The notes: a model not told the origin generated them from the sequence alone. Positions 1-7,102 are shown, counted from the stretch's first letter. The stretch: DNA of 8,774 bases from Alphaproteobacteria bacterium (GCA_022822575.1 JAJEBJ010000040.1:1-8774); one strand, 5' to 3'. Numbers and translations are program-made.

Positions 1-28
1 CTGGCAACGCGACATTGAACGGGCATGA
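1..28 (+). CDS. Possible 3' end of an upstream gene (partial, unidentified)
   Basis: Reading from base 2, the sequence encodes WQRDIERA followed by TGA at 26-28. That stop would overlap an ATG at 25 in the ATGA arrangement typical of translationally coupled genes. Another frame (from base 1) closes at 16-18 after LATRH. Either could be the tail of a preceding gene in the same operon, but eight residues are too few to identify a family. Low confidence: a chance open stretch of this length is expected. Confidence 0.25.
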
Positions 29-54
29 ATTCCCGGTTGCTCTGGACGTGCGGC

Positions 55-1698
55 ATGAAGGCGTATGACTACATCATTGTTGGCGCCGGTTCCGCGGGCT
101 GCGTGCTCGCCAACAAGCTCAGTGCCGGCGGGCGCCATTCGGTTCTCGTGCTCGAGGCGGGCCCGATGGACCGCTATCTGATGATCCACATTCCGGCCGG
201 ATCCTACCGCGCCTACAAGGATCCCCGGATCAACTGGAACTACATGACGGAGCCCGAAACCGGGCTGCGGGGCCGTCAGGTGGAGATGCCGCGGGGCAAG
301 GTGGTCGGCGGTTCTTCGTCGATCAACGGCATGGTCTACATGCGGGGACATCCGCTGGATTACGACCGATGGGCAGACGAACTCCGACTTGACGCGTGGC
401 GTTACGCGGAATGTCTTCCCTACTTCAAGGCCGGCGAGACCAGCGATCGCGGGGCCAGTGACTGGCGGGGTGGCGACGGTCCGCTGGGCGTCACGAAAGG
501 CACCTCGGACAATCCGCTCTATCACGCCTTTCTCGAAGCGGGCGCGAAGGCCGGTCAGGGCACGACAGACGATCCCAACGGCTATAACCCGGAAGGGGTC
601 TCTCGCCTTGACCGCACCACCAGCAACGGACGCCGGTGCAGTGCTGCCATCGCCCATCTGCACCCGGCGCTTTCACGCGCCAACCTCGACCTGATCACGG
701 GCGCAACGGTCGAACGGATTGCCATCAGCGGCAATCGCGCCTGCGGGGTCACCTTCTCTCACGGTGGAGAACGCCGCACGGTCGAGGCCGAACGGGAGGT
801 GATCCTGTCCGGAGGCGCGTTCAACTCGCCCCAGGTCCTCATGCTTTCGGGCATCGGACCTGCCGATCATCTGCGCGAGCTTGGCATCGAGGTCCGTTGC
901 GATCTTCCGGGGGTTGGCCGGAACCTGCAGGATCATGCCTCGGTGACGATCACGTGGGCATGCACTCGATCATTTCCGGTGCACCGGATCGACCGCCCGT
1001 TCAACAGGTTGCTGGCGGGTGTCAGGTGGTTCCTGACGCGCCGGGGACTTGCTGCGTCCAATCACTTCGAGGCCGGAGGACTCATCCGAAGCAATCCGAA
1101 CGTTGACTATCCCAACCTGCAGTATCATTTCGGGTCAATCGGGTACGAGCACGAGGGGACGACGTTCAGACTGAAGCAGGCGTTCACGCTCCAGGTGGAT
1201 CAACTCAGACCGAAGAGTCGGGGACACATGGCGCTGAAGTCCGCCGATCCCGGCGCGAGCCCGGCGATGTTCTTTCACTACCTCAGCGATCCTCATGACC
1301 TGCGGGAACTCGTCGAGGGCGTCGGGAAGATGCGGGATCTCGTCGCCCAGGCGCCCTTCGACGAGTTGCGCGGCGTCGAGCTTGAGCCGGGAACCGACGT
1401 CAGGACAGACGCGGAAATCGCGGAGGCGGTGCGCGCGCTCGCCACCACGGATTTCCATCCCTGCGGGACCTGCCGCATGGGCCATGACGCCGATGCCGTG
1501 GTCGATTCCGAACTCAGGGTGCACGGCATGGAGGCCCTGCGCGTGGTCGATGCTTCGGTCATGCCGCGCGTGGTCAGCGGCAATCTCAACGCGCCGACCC
1601 AGATGATCGCCTCGCGCGCCGCCGACTGGATACTCGGCACGCCACAGCTCGAACCTTTCGAGGCCCGTTTCGCATTTCGGGAAGCGGTTCCGGCATGA
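55..1698 (+). CDS. GMC-family FAD-dependent alcohol dehydrogenase (choline dehydrogenase-like)
   Basis: A cytoplasmic flavoprotein of the glucose-methanol-choline oxidoreductase family, expected to oxidise an alcohol to an aldehyde. Counting from ATG 55 (547 aa, normal family length), the FAD dinucleotide motif GAGSAG is at residues 10-15 and the ribose-binding Glu of VLEAG is E34. The first GMC signature spans about 80-98 (GKVVGGSSSINGMVYMRG) and the second about 252-266 (SGGAFNSPQVLMLSG). The catalytic His is H468 in HPCGTCRMG and its partner is N512 in GNLNAPT; the 44-residue spacing equals that of choline oxidase (His466/Asn510). No signal peptide is seen. ATG 25 is an in-frame alternative start that would overlap an upstream stop; I prefer 55 because relatives begin just before DYIIVGAGSAG, although both ribosome sites are weak. 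The amidohydrolase gene follows after 50 bases. The substrate cannot be read from sequence; choline itself is not proven. Confidence 0.93.
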   Translation: MKAYDYIIVGAGSAGCVLANKLSAGGRHSVLVLEAGPMDRYLMIHIPAGSYRAYKDPRINWNYMTEPETGLRGRQVEMPRGKVVGGSSSINGMVYMRGHPLDYDRWADELRLDAWRYAECLPYFKAGETSDRGASDWRGGDGPLGVTKGTSDNPLYHAFLEAGAKAGQGTTDDPNGYNPEGVSRLDRTTSNGRRCSAAIAHLHPALSRANLDLITGATVERIAISGNRACGVTFSHGGERRTVEAEREVILSGGAFNSPQVLMLSGIGPADHLRELGIEVRCDLPGVGRNLQDHASVTITWACTRSFPVHRIDRPFNRLLAGVRWFLTRRGLAASNHFEAGGLIRSNPNVDYPNLQYHFGSIGYEHEGTTFRLKQAFTLQVDQLRPKSRGHMALKSADPGASPAMFFHYLSDPHDLRELVEGVGKMRDLVAQAPFDELRGVELEPGTDVRTDAEIAEAVRALATTDFHPCGTCRMGHDADAVVDSELRVHGMEALRVVDASVMPRVVSGNLNAPTQMIASRAADWILGTPQLEPFEARFAFREAVPA

Positions 1699-1748
1699 CC
1701 GCGGTCCCCTTGTCGCCAACATGCCTGGCCTGAACCGGAGAGGAACTG

Positions 1749-3329
1749 ATGGACATAACGCAAGTCAAACGCTCGGCACTCGACTGGGTCGAGGCCCACC
1801 GTCAACAGCTCTCGGACTGGCACGCGGCGATCTGGGACCTGCATGAGCCGGCCTGGCGGGAATACAAATCGGCGGCCTGGTACGTCGACCGCCTGCGCCG
1901 CGAGGGATTCGAGGTCGAGGAGGGATCAGGGGGCATGCCGACGGCCTTCTGCGCCACCTGGTCCAACGGTGACGGACCGACGATCGGCTCCTATGCGGAG
2001 TACGACGCGGTTCCCGGCAACAACCAGGACCGCGTTCCCTGGCGCAAGCTGCGCGACGGCACTCATCACGCCGCCGCCGGGCATACCGATCCCCATTCCG
2101 CCCTCGGCGTGTCCGCCCTGGGCGGCATTCTGGCAGCCAAGGCGGCCATGGAGCGGCACGGAACCGGAGGACGGCTCAAGTTCATGGGCGAGCCGGCCGA
2201 GAAGGTGTGCGGATCCAAGCCTGTCCACGCGGCGAAAGGGTACTACGACGACATGGACGCAGCGGTATCGTTCCATCCCTCCTACGGGACCCTGCGCACC
2301 AACACCTGCATTCTCGACACCCACTGCGGCAGCTACTGGAGCCGTATCTACAGCTTCATCTGCGATTCTCCGGAGACGTGGAAGAGCGTCGGCGCCCCCG
2401 GTCCGTCGACGGCCCATACCATCGCCCGGGCGCCTGGAGCCAACGATGCGCTGTGCCTGATGTACACGACCACCAAGTACACGAAGGAATCGATGCTGCC
2501 GCACACCGGCACGTGGACACTGAACGAAGCATTGCTGGCGACCGGCAATGCGACGAGTGACAACCTGGCGCCGCGATTCAGCCAGATCCAGTATTCCTGG
2601 AGGTCGCCGACGCTGGAGATGCAGCAGCGCATCGCCGACGTGCTCGACCGGAATGCCGAACATGTCGCCGCCATGACCCACTGCCGCCTGGAATCCCACT
2701 GGGTGACGAAGACGCGGGTCGGGCTGCCCAACCACGCGATGGCCCGTCTTGCCTATGCGAATCTCGAACTGGTTGGCGGACCGCAGTGGGATGAGGAGGC
2801 CAGGTCCTTCTGCCGGGAGCTGCAGAAGAACCTCGGGATCGAACCCATGGAGGAGCCTGTCCTCGACGAGATGACCGATCTCTGCCCTCCCGAGAAGGGT
2901 GAGGCGCAACTGCGCGCAATCCTGCCGCCGTGGCAGCTCAACTACACCTCCGACGACTATGTCGACTGGACATGGCACACACCCACGGTCCGCCTCATCG
3001 TTGGCCGCTGCACCCTGAAGGCTCCCGAGGGCTACACCTATCCGGACTGGTCATGGAATGCTCTGGGTGGCCATGCGCCGACCATCGATCCGACCATCAT
3101 GTGTGCGGCGAAAGTGATCGGCGCGACAATCGTCGACCTCCTCTCCGAACCGCGGCTCCTCGAGGAAGCGCGCGCCGAATTCGAGGAGAGGACCGGTGGC
3201 GGCATCGGTGGATCGTCCTGGGTGGCGCCGCTGTTGCCGCGCGACTTCCGGCCACCGGTCGGCTTCGCCTGGCCGGAGTATGTCACGACGGCGCGCGGCG
3301 AAAGCTGGTACGTGCCGGAGACCGCCTGA
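1749..3329 (+). CDS. M20-family amidohydrolase, AbgB-like (divergent metal site)
   Basis: A 526-residue protein resembling the aminobenzoyl-glutamate utilisation protein B branch of M20 metallo-amidohydrolases, which cleave amide bonds in small N-acyl compounds. Recognisable landmarks are AEYDAVPG (residues 83-90, family GEYDALPG), AGHTDPHSALG (110-120, family CGHNLLG), GEPAEKVCGSK (147-157, family GTPAEEGGGGK), DDMDAAVSFHP (167-177) and a C-terminal part with SDDYVDWTW and LGGHAPTIDPTI, matching the family's DVGDVSW and later His. The metal-ligand Cys is Ala110 and the second Glu of the EE pair is Lys152, while H112, E151 and H176 remain. Extra D114 and H116 may compensate. It is longer than E. 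coli AbgB (about 480 aa). The start is well supported by GGAGAGGA at 1737-1744, four bases before ATG. It probably shares a transcript with the GMC gene, which suggests a joint catabolic route. The substrate is unknown and hydrolase activity is not certain. Confidence 0.85.
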   Translation: MDITQVKRSALDWVEAHRQQLSDWHAAIWDLHEPAWREYKSAAWYVDRLRREGFEVEEGSGGMPTAFCATWSNGDGPTIGSYAEYDAVPGNNQDRVPWRKLRDGTHHAAAGHTDPHSALGVSALGGILAAKAAMERHGTGGRLKFMGEPAEKVCGSKPVHAAKGYYDDMDAAVSFHPSYGTLRTNTCILDTHCGSYWSRIYSFICDSPETWKSVGAPGPSTAHTIARAPGANDALCLMYTTTKYTKESMLPHTGTWTLNEALLATGNATSDNLAPRFSQIQYSWRSPTLEMQQRIADVLDRNAEHVAAMTHCRLESHWVTKTRVGLPNHAMARLAYANLELVGGPQWDEEARSFCRELQKNLGIEPMEEPVLDEMTDLCPPEKGEAQLRAILPPWQLNYTSDDYVDWTWHTPTVRLIVGRCTLKAPEGYTYPDWSWNALGGHAPTIDPTIMCAAKVIGATIVDLLSEPRLLEEARAEFEERTGGGIGGSSWVAPLLPRDFRPPVGFAWPEYVTTARGESWYVPETA

Positions 3330-3331
3330 CG

Positions 3332-4216
3332 TCAGCCGTCGCGCCGCCATGCGGCGAGGGCGCCGTTGAAGCGGTCGAGATAGTCCGCCGTATAGGCGAC
3401 ATAGTCGACGTCCAGGGACGAGTGGGTCTCCTGGACCATGCTCCACATCGCCTCGCGCAACAGCGATGCGCAGGCCAGCGCCCCGAGGCGCCGCCTCACG
3501 TCGTCGGTGACGGGCCGGTCCAGAACCAGTTCCGCAACCTTCTCCAGGCTTGCGGCGTCGAGATGACTGTTGGAGGCAAGGTTGGCGATGTCGAAGAGGG
3601 CCGTGTTGTAGCCGGCGTACTCCCAGTCGACGAGCCACAGCCTCTCGCCGTCATCGAGGAAGTTCGCTGCCAAGAGGTCGTTGTGGCAGAGCACCGGACT
3701 GATCGGACCGACGGCCGCTTCCAGGTCCTGTGCTGCCCCCAGAAGCTGCGGCACCTCCGCCAGCAGGCGATGGCGGTCGTCGTGGAGACGGTGCCCGTAG
3801 TCGCGGATGACGTGGAAAACCCAAAAGAACGGGGCCCGGCCGCGAAGATGACCCGCCCCGTCGCGGTGGAGGCGGGCCAGCAGGTCCGCAATGCGTTCGA
3901 GATTGCGGGGATCACGCACATCGGCATCGCCGAAGGTGTGGCCGTCGATCCAGCGCACCACCAGGACACCCCTGGCTGTGAAATGGACCTCAGGGGCGAT
4001 CCCCGCCGCGTGCGCTGCTCGGCTGCAGGCGGTCTCGTAGGTCCGGCGGATGCCGTGGACTGGAATGTTGCCGCCCACCCGCACCAGGAAACTCTCTTTG
4101 CCGTCGTCGACGCGGAAGTTGAGGTTGGTGATGCCCCCCTCGATCGGGCGGGGTGTGACCGGTCCGTTCCAGCAGGGCAGCCCCGCGGCCCTGGCAACTG
4201 CCTCGTCAGGCGTCAT
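3332..4216 (-). CDS. Choline/ethanolamine kinase-like phosphotransferase (APH fold)
   Basis: A 294-residue cytoplasmic kinase of the aminoglycoside phosphotransferase/choline kinase superfamily, expected to transfer the ATP gamma-phosphate to a small alcohol. The N-lobe has the substrate/nucleotide loop GGITNLNFRV (residues 27-36) and the segment LVRVGG (44-49). The catalytic loop is CHNDLLAANF (177-186) with catalytic D180 and metal-binding N185, followed by the metal-binding Asp of LVDWEYAG (D197), the bacterial choline-kinase form of the DFG-like site. The reading frame is open back to 4330, but ATG 4216 is preferred: GGGAGA lies eight bases upstream on the coding strand, and homologous sequence starts just after it. 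The start overlaps the end of the DUF2948 gene by 11 bases, implying translational coupling. Its stop is two bases from that of the convergent amidohydrolase gene. Choline, ethanolamine, thiamine or another amino-alcohol are all possible substrates; the choline assignment is by family resemblance only. Confidence 0.9.
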   Translation of the reverse strand: MTPDEAVARAAGLPCWNGPVTPRPIEGGITNLNFRVDDGKESFLVRVGGNIPVHGIRRTYETACSRAAHAAGIAPEVHFTARGVLVVRWIDGHTFGDADVRDPRNLERIADLLARLHRDGAGHLRGRAPFFWVFHVIRDYGHRLHDDRHRLLAEVPQLLGAAQDLEAAVGPISPVLCHNDLLAANFLDDGERLWLVDWEYAGYNTALFDIANLASNSHLDAASLEKVAELVLDRPVTDDVRRRLGALACASLLREAMWSMVQETHSSLDVDYVAYTADYLDRFNGALAAWRRDG

Positions 4217-4655
4217 GGTGATCGTCTCCCGTTGCCGCGGCGTAACGCGGCGTGTCCGTGGCGGCGGCCGGCTGGCCGATATCAGCGAGGCGGCCCTCGA
4301 TGGCGTCGGTCTCGAGGCGAATGAGGCCACCGTTGCGGAAGACGAGGGATACGGAACCGGCCGCCTCCCGTTGGCCCTCGCTGACGATGGTCATCAACTC
4401 GGCATCGCCTTCGCCTCCCAGGCCATCGAGGTCCCAGGTGTCGACCCTGGCGACGCGGTCGAGAACGAGCGCGCAGTCGACCTGCATGCCCTCGCCGCCA
4501 GGGAATTCGTAGCAGAAACGCCGGAACAGGGCGGCGAATCGGTGATCCTTCTCCACCCAGGTGACCTCGGAAAGAGGCATGCGCGCGCTCTGCAGCACGG
4601 TGGCGAAGACCTCCAGATCGTCGTCGTCGACAGCCTTGAGGCGCAACGGCCTCAT
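4206..4655 (-). CDS. DUF2948 family protein
   Basis: A 149-residue protein matching DUF2948, a family of unknown function that I know from Alphaproteobacteria, where it typically follows murA. The characteristic opening LRLKAVDDDDLEVFATVLQSA (residues 4-24) is present, then the VTWVEKDHRFAALFRRFCYE block (31-50), an acidic middle (VDTWDLDGLGGEGDAEL) and the C-terminal LVFRNGGLIRLETDAIEGRLADIG block (103-126). The last 20 or so residues are a low-complexity Ala/Thr/Asp/His tail. There is no signal peptide or membrane segment, so it is probably cytoplasmic. It starts one base after the murA stop (stop and start read TGACATG) and overlaps the kinase start by 11 bases, so it is almost certainly translated from the murA transcript. 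Its role is unknown; the pairing with murA suggests, but does not show, a link to envelope synthesis. Confidence 0.9.
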   Translation of the reverse strand: MRPLRLKAVDDDDLEVFATVLQSARMPLSEVTWVEKDHRFAALFRRFCYEFPGGEGMQVDCALVLDRVARVDTWDLDGLGGEGDAELMTIVSEGQREAAGSVSLVFRNGGLIRLETDAIEGRLADIGQPAAATDTPRYAAATGDDHHDA

Positions 4656-4656
4656 G

Positions 4657-5919
4657 TCAGCCTGGAATCCTCTCGATCACGGCTCCGCATCCGGAGAGTT
4701 TTTCCACAAGTCGTTCGTAGCCTCGGTCGAGGTGATAGACGCGGTTGACCATGGTTTCACCTTCAGCGACCAGCCCGGCAAGGATCAGGCAAACGGAAGC
4801 CCGGAGATCCGTGGCCATGACCGGAGCGCCCTTCAGCCTGTCGACTCCCCGGACGATGGCCGTTCCGCCACTGACCTCGATGTCCGCTCCCATGCGCATC
4901 AGTTCGGGCACGTGCATGAACCGGTTCTCGAAGATGCTCTCGTGAATTCGGGATTTGCCGGATGCCGTGGTCATGAGCGCCATGAACTGTGCCTGGAGGT
5001 CGGTGGCAAAGCCGGGGAAGGGGCGGGTCGTGACATCCACTCCCGTGAGGATGCCGTCGGTGCGTCTCACATCGATACCGCCATCCCGGCTGTCAATTGA
5101 GACACCTGCCTGGCGCAGTGCGGCGGCGACATCGCCGAAATGGTCCTCCGTGGCTCCGGCGAGTCGGAGGTGCCCGCCGGTGGCAGCCGCAGCCATGGCA
5201 TAGGTGCCGGCCTCGATGCGGTCGGGAAGCATGCGATGGGTGGCGCCTCCCAGGCGGGCGACGCCGTTGATGCGGATCTCGCTGGTTCCGGCGCCGGTGA
5301 TGTCGGCGCCCATGGCATTGAGACAGTCGGCAAGGTCGCGGATTTCCGGTTCCATGGCGGCATTGCCGATGAGGGTGGTGCCTCGGGCCAGTGTTGCCGT
5401 CATCATGGCGTGCTCGGTGGCGCCCACCGAGACCTGCGGGAAGGTGAATTCAGCACCTTCAAGGCCGCCCGGCGCCTCGCCCACGAGATATCCCTCCTTC
5501 AGTTCGATTGTTGCGCCGAGCGCCTCGAGTCCGGCGATGTGGAGATCGACCGGACGCGTGCCGATGGCGCAACCGCCGGGGAGCGAGACCTCGGCGTGAC
5601 CGCACCGGGCAAGAAGCGGGCCGAACACCAGGATCGAGGCTCGCATCTTGCGGACCAGGTCATAGGGTGCGGTCATCGACGTCAGCGATGAGGCATCCAG
5701 TGCCATGCATCCGTCACCGTTCCCCTCCACACGAACGCCGAGTTCGGCGAGCAGATGAGCGAGAACGCTGACATCCACCACGTCCGGCTGATTCGAGAGA
5801 ACGAGGGGTTCGTCGCTCAGCAGGGAGGCGACCATGAGCTTGAGCGCCGTGTTCTTGGCGCCCGCGATGGTGATCGTGCCTTCGAGTGGCCTGCCACCCT
5901 CAAGGCGTATCCTGTCCAC
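4657..5919 (-). CDS. murA: UDP-N-acetylglucosamine 1-carboxyvinyltransferase MurA
   Basis: Catalyses transfer of enolpyruvate from phosphoenolpyruvate to UDP-GlcNAc in the cytoplasm, the first committed step of peptidoglycan synthesis. The 420-residue length is typical. Key residues are all present: K22-N23 in IAGAKNTALK, the basic stretch VRKMRAS (88-94), the mobile-loop catalytic Cys as C116 in LPGGCAIGTRPVDLH with R121, and the general-base Asp as D307 in FATDLQAQ (E. coli Cys115, Arg120, Asp305). The presence of Cys rather than Asp predicts sensitivity to fosfomycin. It starts with GTG at 5919, preceded by GGGAG seven bases upstream on the coding strand. The small basic protein gene ends 31 bases upstream, and the DUF2948 gene starts one base downstream, so this is the core of a minus-strand operon. 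Confidence 0.98.
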   Translation of the reverse strand: MDRIRLEGGRPLEGTITIAGAKNTALKLMVASLLSDEPLVLSNQPDVVDVSVLAHLLAELGVRVEGNGDGCMALDASSLTSMTAPYDLVRKMRASILVFGPLLARCGHAEVSLPGGCAIGTRPVDLHIAGLEALGATIELKEGYLVGEAPGGLEGAEFTFPQVSVGATEHAMMTATLARGTTLIGNAAMEPEIRDLADCLNAMGADITGAGTSEIRINGVARLGGATHRMLPDRIEAGTYAMAAAATGGHLRLAGATEDHFGDVAAALRQAGVSIDSRDGGIDVRRTDGILTGVDVTTRPFPGFATDLQAQFMALMTTASGKSRIHESIFENRFMHVPELMRMGADIEVSGGTAIVRGVDRLKGAPVMATDLRASVCLILAGLVAEGETMVNRVYHLDRGYERLVEKLSGCGAVIERIPG

Positions 5920-5950
5920 GTCGCTGCTCCCGGAATCCCTGGCGCCGCCC

Positions 5951-6166
5951 TCATAGACCTTCTGGGTCGCGACAAGTCAACCGTGACCCTGTGGTTGAAT
6001 CGTGGCCTTGCGGCCTGTCGCGTTCGCGGGTGTTCTCCTCGCCGGTGTCCCGCTGGTCTGGCCGGCAGCGCACCCGGGACTGTTCCTTGCGCCGCTTGAG
6101 GTTGGCGCGCAGGGCCTTGGCAAGGCGTCTTTCCCTGGAATCGGGCGTTCCGGCTCCCCTGCCCAC
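5951..6166 (-). CDS. Small basic protein of unknown function upstream of murA
   Basis: A predicted 71-residue protein beginning at GTG 6166, the only standard start between the upstream in-frame stop (6224-6226) and the conserved-looking part. Residues 11-33 form a strongly basic amphipathic stretch (RERRLAKALRANLKRRKEQ), a pattern I recall from short uncharacterised alphaproteobacterial proteins that read RLAxxLRxNLKRRKxQ. The remainder is hydrophilic and low in hydrophobic residues, so it is probably partly disordered. There is no membrane segment. Its ribosome site is weak (a GGGGG run about eight bases ahead of the start). It ends 31 bases before murA on the same strand, consistent with a shared operon. 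The basic helix could bind nucleic acid, but that is conjecture. If this gene is not real, bases 5920-6234 hold nothing else that I can identify. Confidence 0.55.
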   Translation of the reverse strand: MGRGAGTPDSRERRLAKALRANLKRRKEQSRVRCRPDQRDTGEENTRERDRPQGHDSTTGSRLTCRDPEGL

Positions 6167-6234
6167 GATCAGCGCCCCCGAACTTGTTTCCGCCAGTTCA
6201 CTGTGGCAGGTTCCGGCCGCCTGTCAGGCGCCAT

Positions 6235-6309
6235 GCCGCCGTAGCTCAGTGGTAGAGCGCACCCTTGGTAAGGGTGAGGTCCTCAGTTCAATCCTGAGCG
6301 GCGGCACCA
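6235..6309 (+). tRNA. tRNA-Thr (anticodon GGT), CCA encoded
   Basis: A complete cloverleaf can be folded by hand. The acceptor stem GCCGCCG (6235-6241) pairs with CGGCGGC (6299-6305). The D stem is GCTC/GAGC with loop AGTGGTA, and the anticodon stem is CACCC/GGGTG with loop TTGGTAA, giving anticodon GGT for threonine codon ACC. The variable loop is AGGTC, and the T stem is CTCAG/CTGAG with loop TTCAATC. The discriminator is A6306 and the genome encodes CCA at 6307-6309. The 72-base body is normal. Upstream, TTGTTT (6184-6189) and CAGGTT (6207-6212), 17 bases apart, form only a weak candidate promoter. No T-rich terminator is visible downstream, so read-through towards the urease genes is possible. 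Confidence 0.98.
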
Positions 6310-6417
6310 CACTCCCGACATTATCCGATCCCGTGTCCCGGCACCATGGCCGCAACGGATTGAATGTGGCGGCATGAGGTGCGTTATGGTGACGGTTTCT
6401 CCAGGGAGGCGGCCGCC
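6310..6417 (+). promoter_or_regulatory. tRNA-ureAB intergenic region with weak candidate promoters
   Basis: This 108-base gap precedes the urease genes. It holds a sigma-54-like element at 6339-6354: GGCAC, then GC after a GG-N10-GC spacing (GG at 6340-6341, GC at 6352-6353), followed by A. This fits the -24/-12 skeleton but has C instead of T at three consensus positions. It also holds TTGAAT (6360-6365) with TATGGT (6385-6390), a sigma-70-like pair with a long 19-base spacer. Neither is strong. A good ribosome site, AGGGAGG at 6403-6409, lies eight bases before ATG 6418. No hairpin terminator for the tRNA was seen. Confidence 0.22.
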
Positions 6418-7101
6418 ATGATGCTGACCCCGACAGAGCTCGAACGCATGACCATTTTTGTCGTGGCCGAGATGGCAAGGCGGCGCAAGGCGCGTGGTCT
6501 CAGGCTCAATCACCCTGAAGCCCATGCCTACATTGCCGACACCCTGCTTGAGGGGGCGCGGGAAGGGCGCAGTGTCGCCGACCTTGCTGGCTGGGGCGCA
6601 ACGCTGCTCTCCAGCGATGACGTGATGCCGGGCGTGGCGGCACTGTTGCCGATCGTGCAGGTCGAGGGCCTCTTTCCGGACGGCGCCAAACTCATCACGG
6701 TGCACCAGCCCATCCGTCCGCATGCCGATGGCGCCCAACCGGGAGAGGTGATGACCCCGGATTGTGATATCACCCTCAACGCCGGTCGCCGGCAGGTCGG
6801 TCTTGTGGTGCTCAACACGGGCGATCGGCCAGTCCAGGTGGGAAGCCACCATCATTTCTTCGAGGCCAATCCCGAGCTCGACTTCGATCGCGAGGCGGCA
6901 TTCGGCATGCGCCTCGACATCGCGGCCGGAACGGCGGTGCGCTTCGAACCCGGCGAGAGCCGCACTGTCACCCTGGTGGCCTATGGCGGTGACGGCGTGG
7001 TGAGCGGGTTCAATCGCCTTGTCGAAGGATCCCTGGACGACGCGGATGTCCGCGAAGGGGCTCTGCGACGAGCCCGCAATCGCGGCTTCAGGGGGGCGTG
7101 A
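6418..7101 (+). CDS. ureAB: Urease gamma-beta fusion subunit
   Basis: One 227-residue chain carrying both small urease subunits, as in Helicobacter UreA; many bacteria use two genes instead. Residues 1-99 are the gamma domain: LTPTELERMTIF, then RARGLRLNHPEA-type sequence, the LLEGAREGRSVADL helix, VMPGV, and the FPDGAKLITVHQPI end. Residues 108-210 are the beta domain, opening with PGEVMTPDCDITLNAGR and containing NTGDRPVQVGSHHHFFEANPELDFDR-like sequence and the GTAVRFEPGE strand. The C-terminal tail (211-227) is Arg-rich. The linker is only about eight residues. The proteins form the scaffold around the nickel-bearing alpha subunit in the cytoplasm. ATG 6418 is chosen because AGGGAGG sits eight bases upstream; ATG 6421 is next to it and also possible. 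ureC begins one base after the stop. No ureD lies upstream, where the neighbour is the tRNA. Confidence 0.95.
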   Translation: MMLTPTELERMTIFVVAEMARRRKARGLRLNHPEAHAYIADTLLEGAREGRSVADLAGWGATLLSSDDVMPGVAALLPIVQVEGLFPDGAKLITVHQPIRPHADGAQPGEVMTPDCDITLNAGRRQVGLVVLNTGDRPVQVGSHHHFFEANPELDFDREAAFGMRLDIAAGTAVRFEPGESRTVTLVAYGGDGVVSGFNRLVEGSLDDADVREGALRRARNRGFRGA

Positions 7102-7102
7102 C

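Noticed and set aside
1926..2978. A 350-codon minus-strand open frame opposite the amidohydrolase gene
   Set aside because: Low-complexity translation without family resemblance; it is the antisense shadow of a well-supported gene with a strong ribosome site.
3342..3356. Short hairpin CGCCGC-CAT-GCGGCG just after the amidohydrolase stop, as a possible terminator
   Set aside because: Only six pairs with a three-base loop, no following T run, and it lies in the Ala/Arg-coding end of the kinase where such GC repeats arise by chance.
2930..4324. A 464-codon open frame on the plus strand, spanning the amidohydrolase end and antisense to the kinase
   Set aside because: Its translation is Arg/Gly/Pro/Ala-rich and has no recognisable motif, while both overlapped genes have clear family motifs. 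Long stop-free shadow frames are expected in GC-rich DNA.
6235..6417. tRNA-Thr as the attachment site of an integrated element carrying the urease genes
   Set aside because: No integrase gene and no repeated copy of the tRNA 3' end was seen in the window; the far side of the urease region is not visible.
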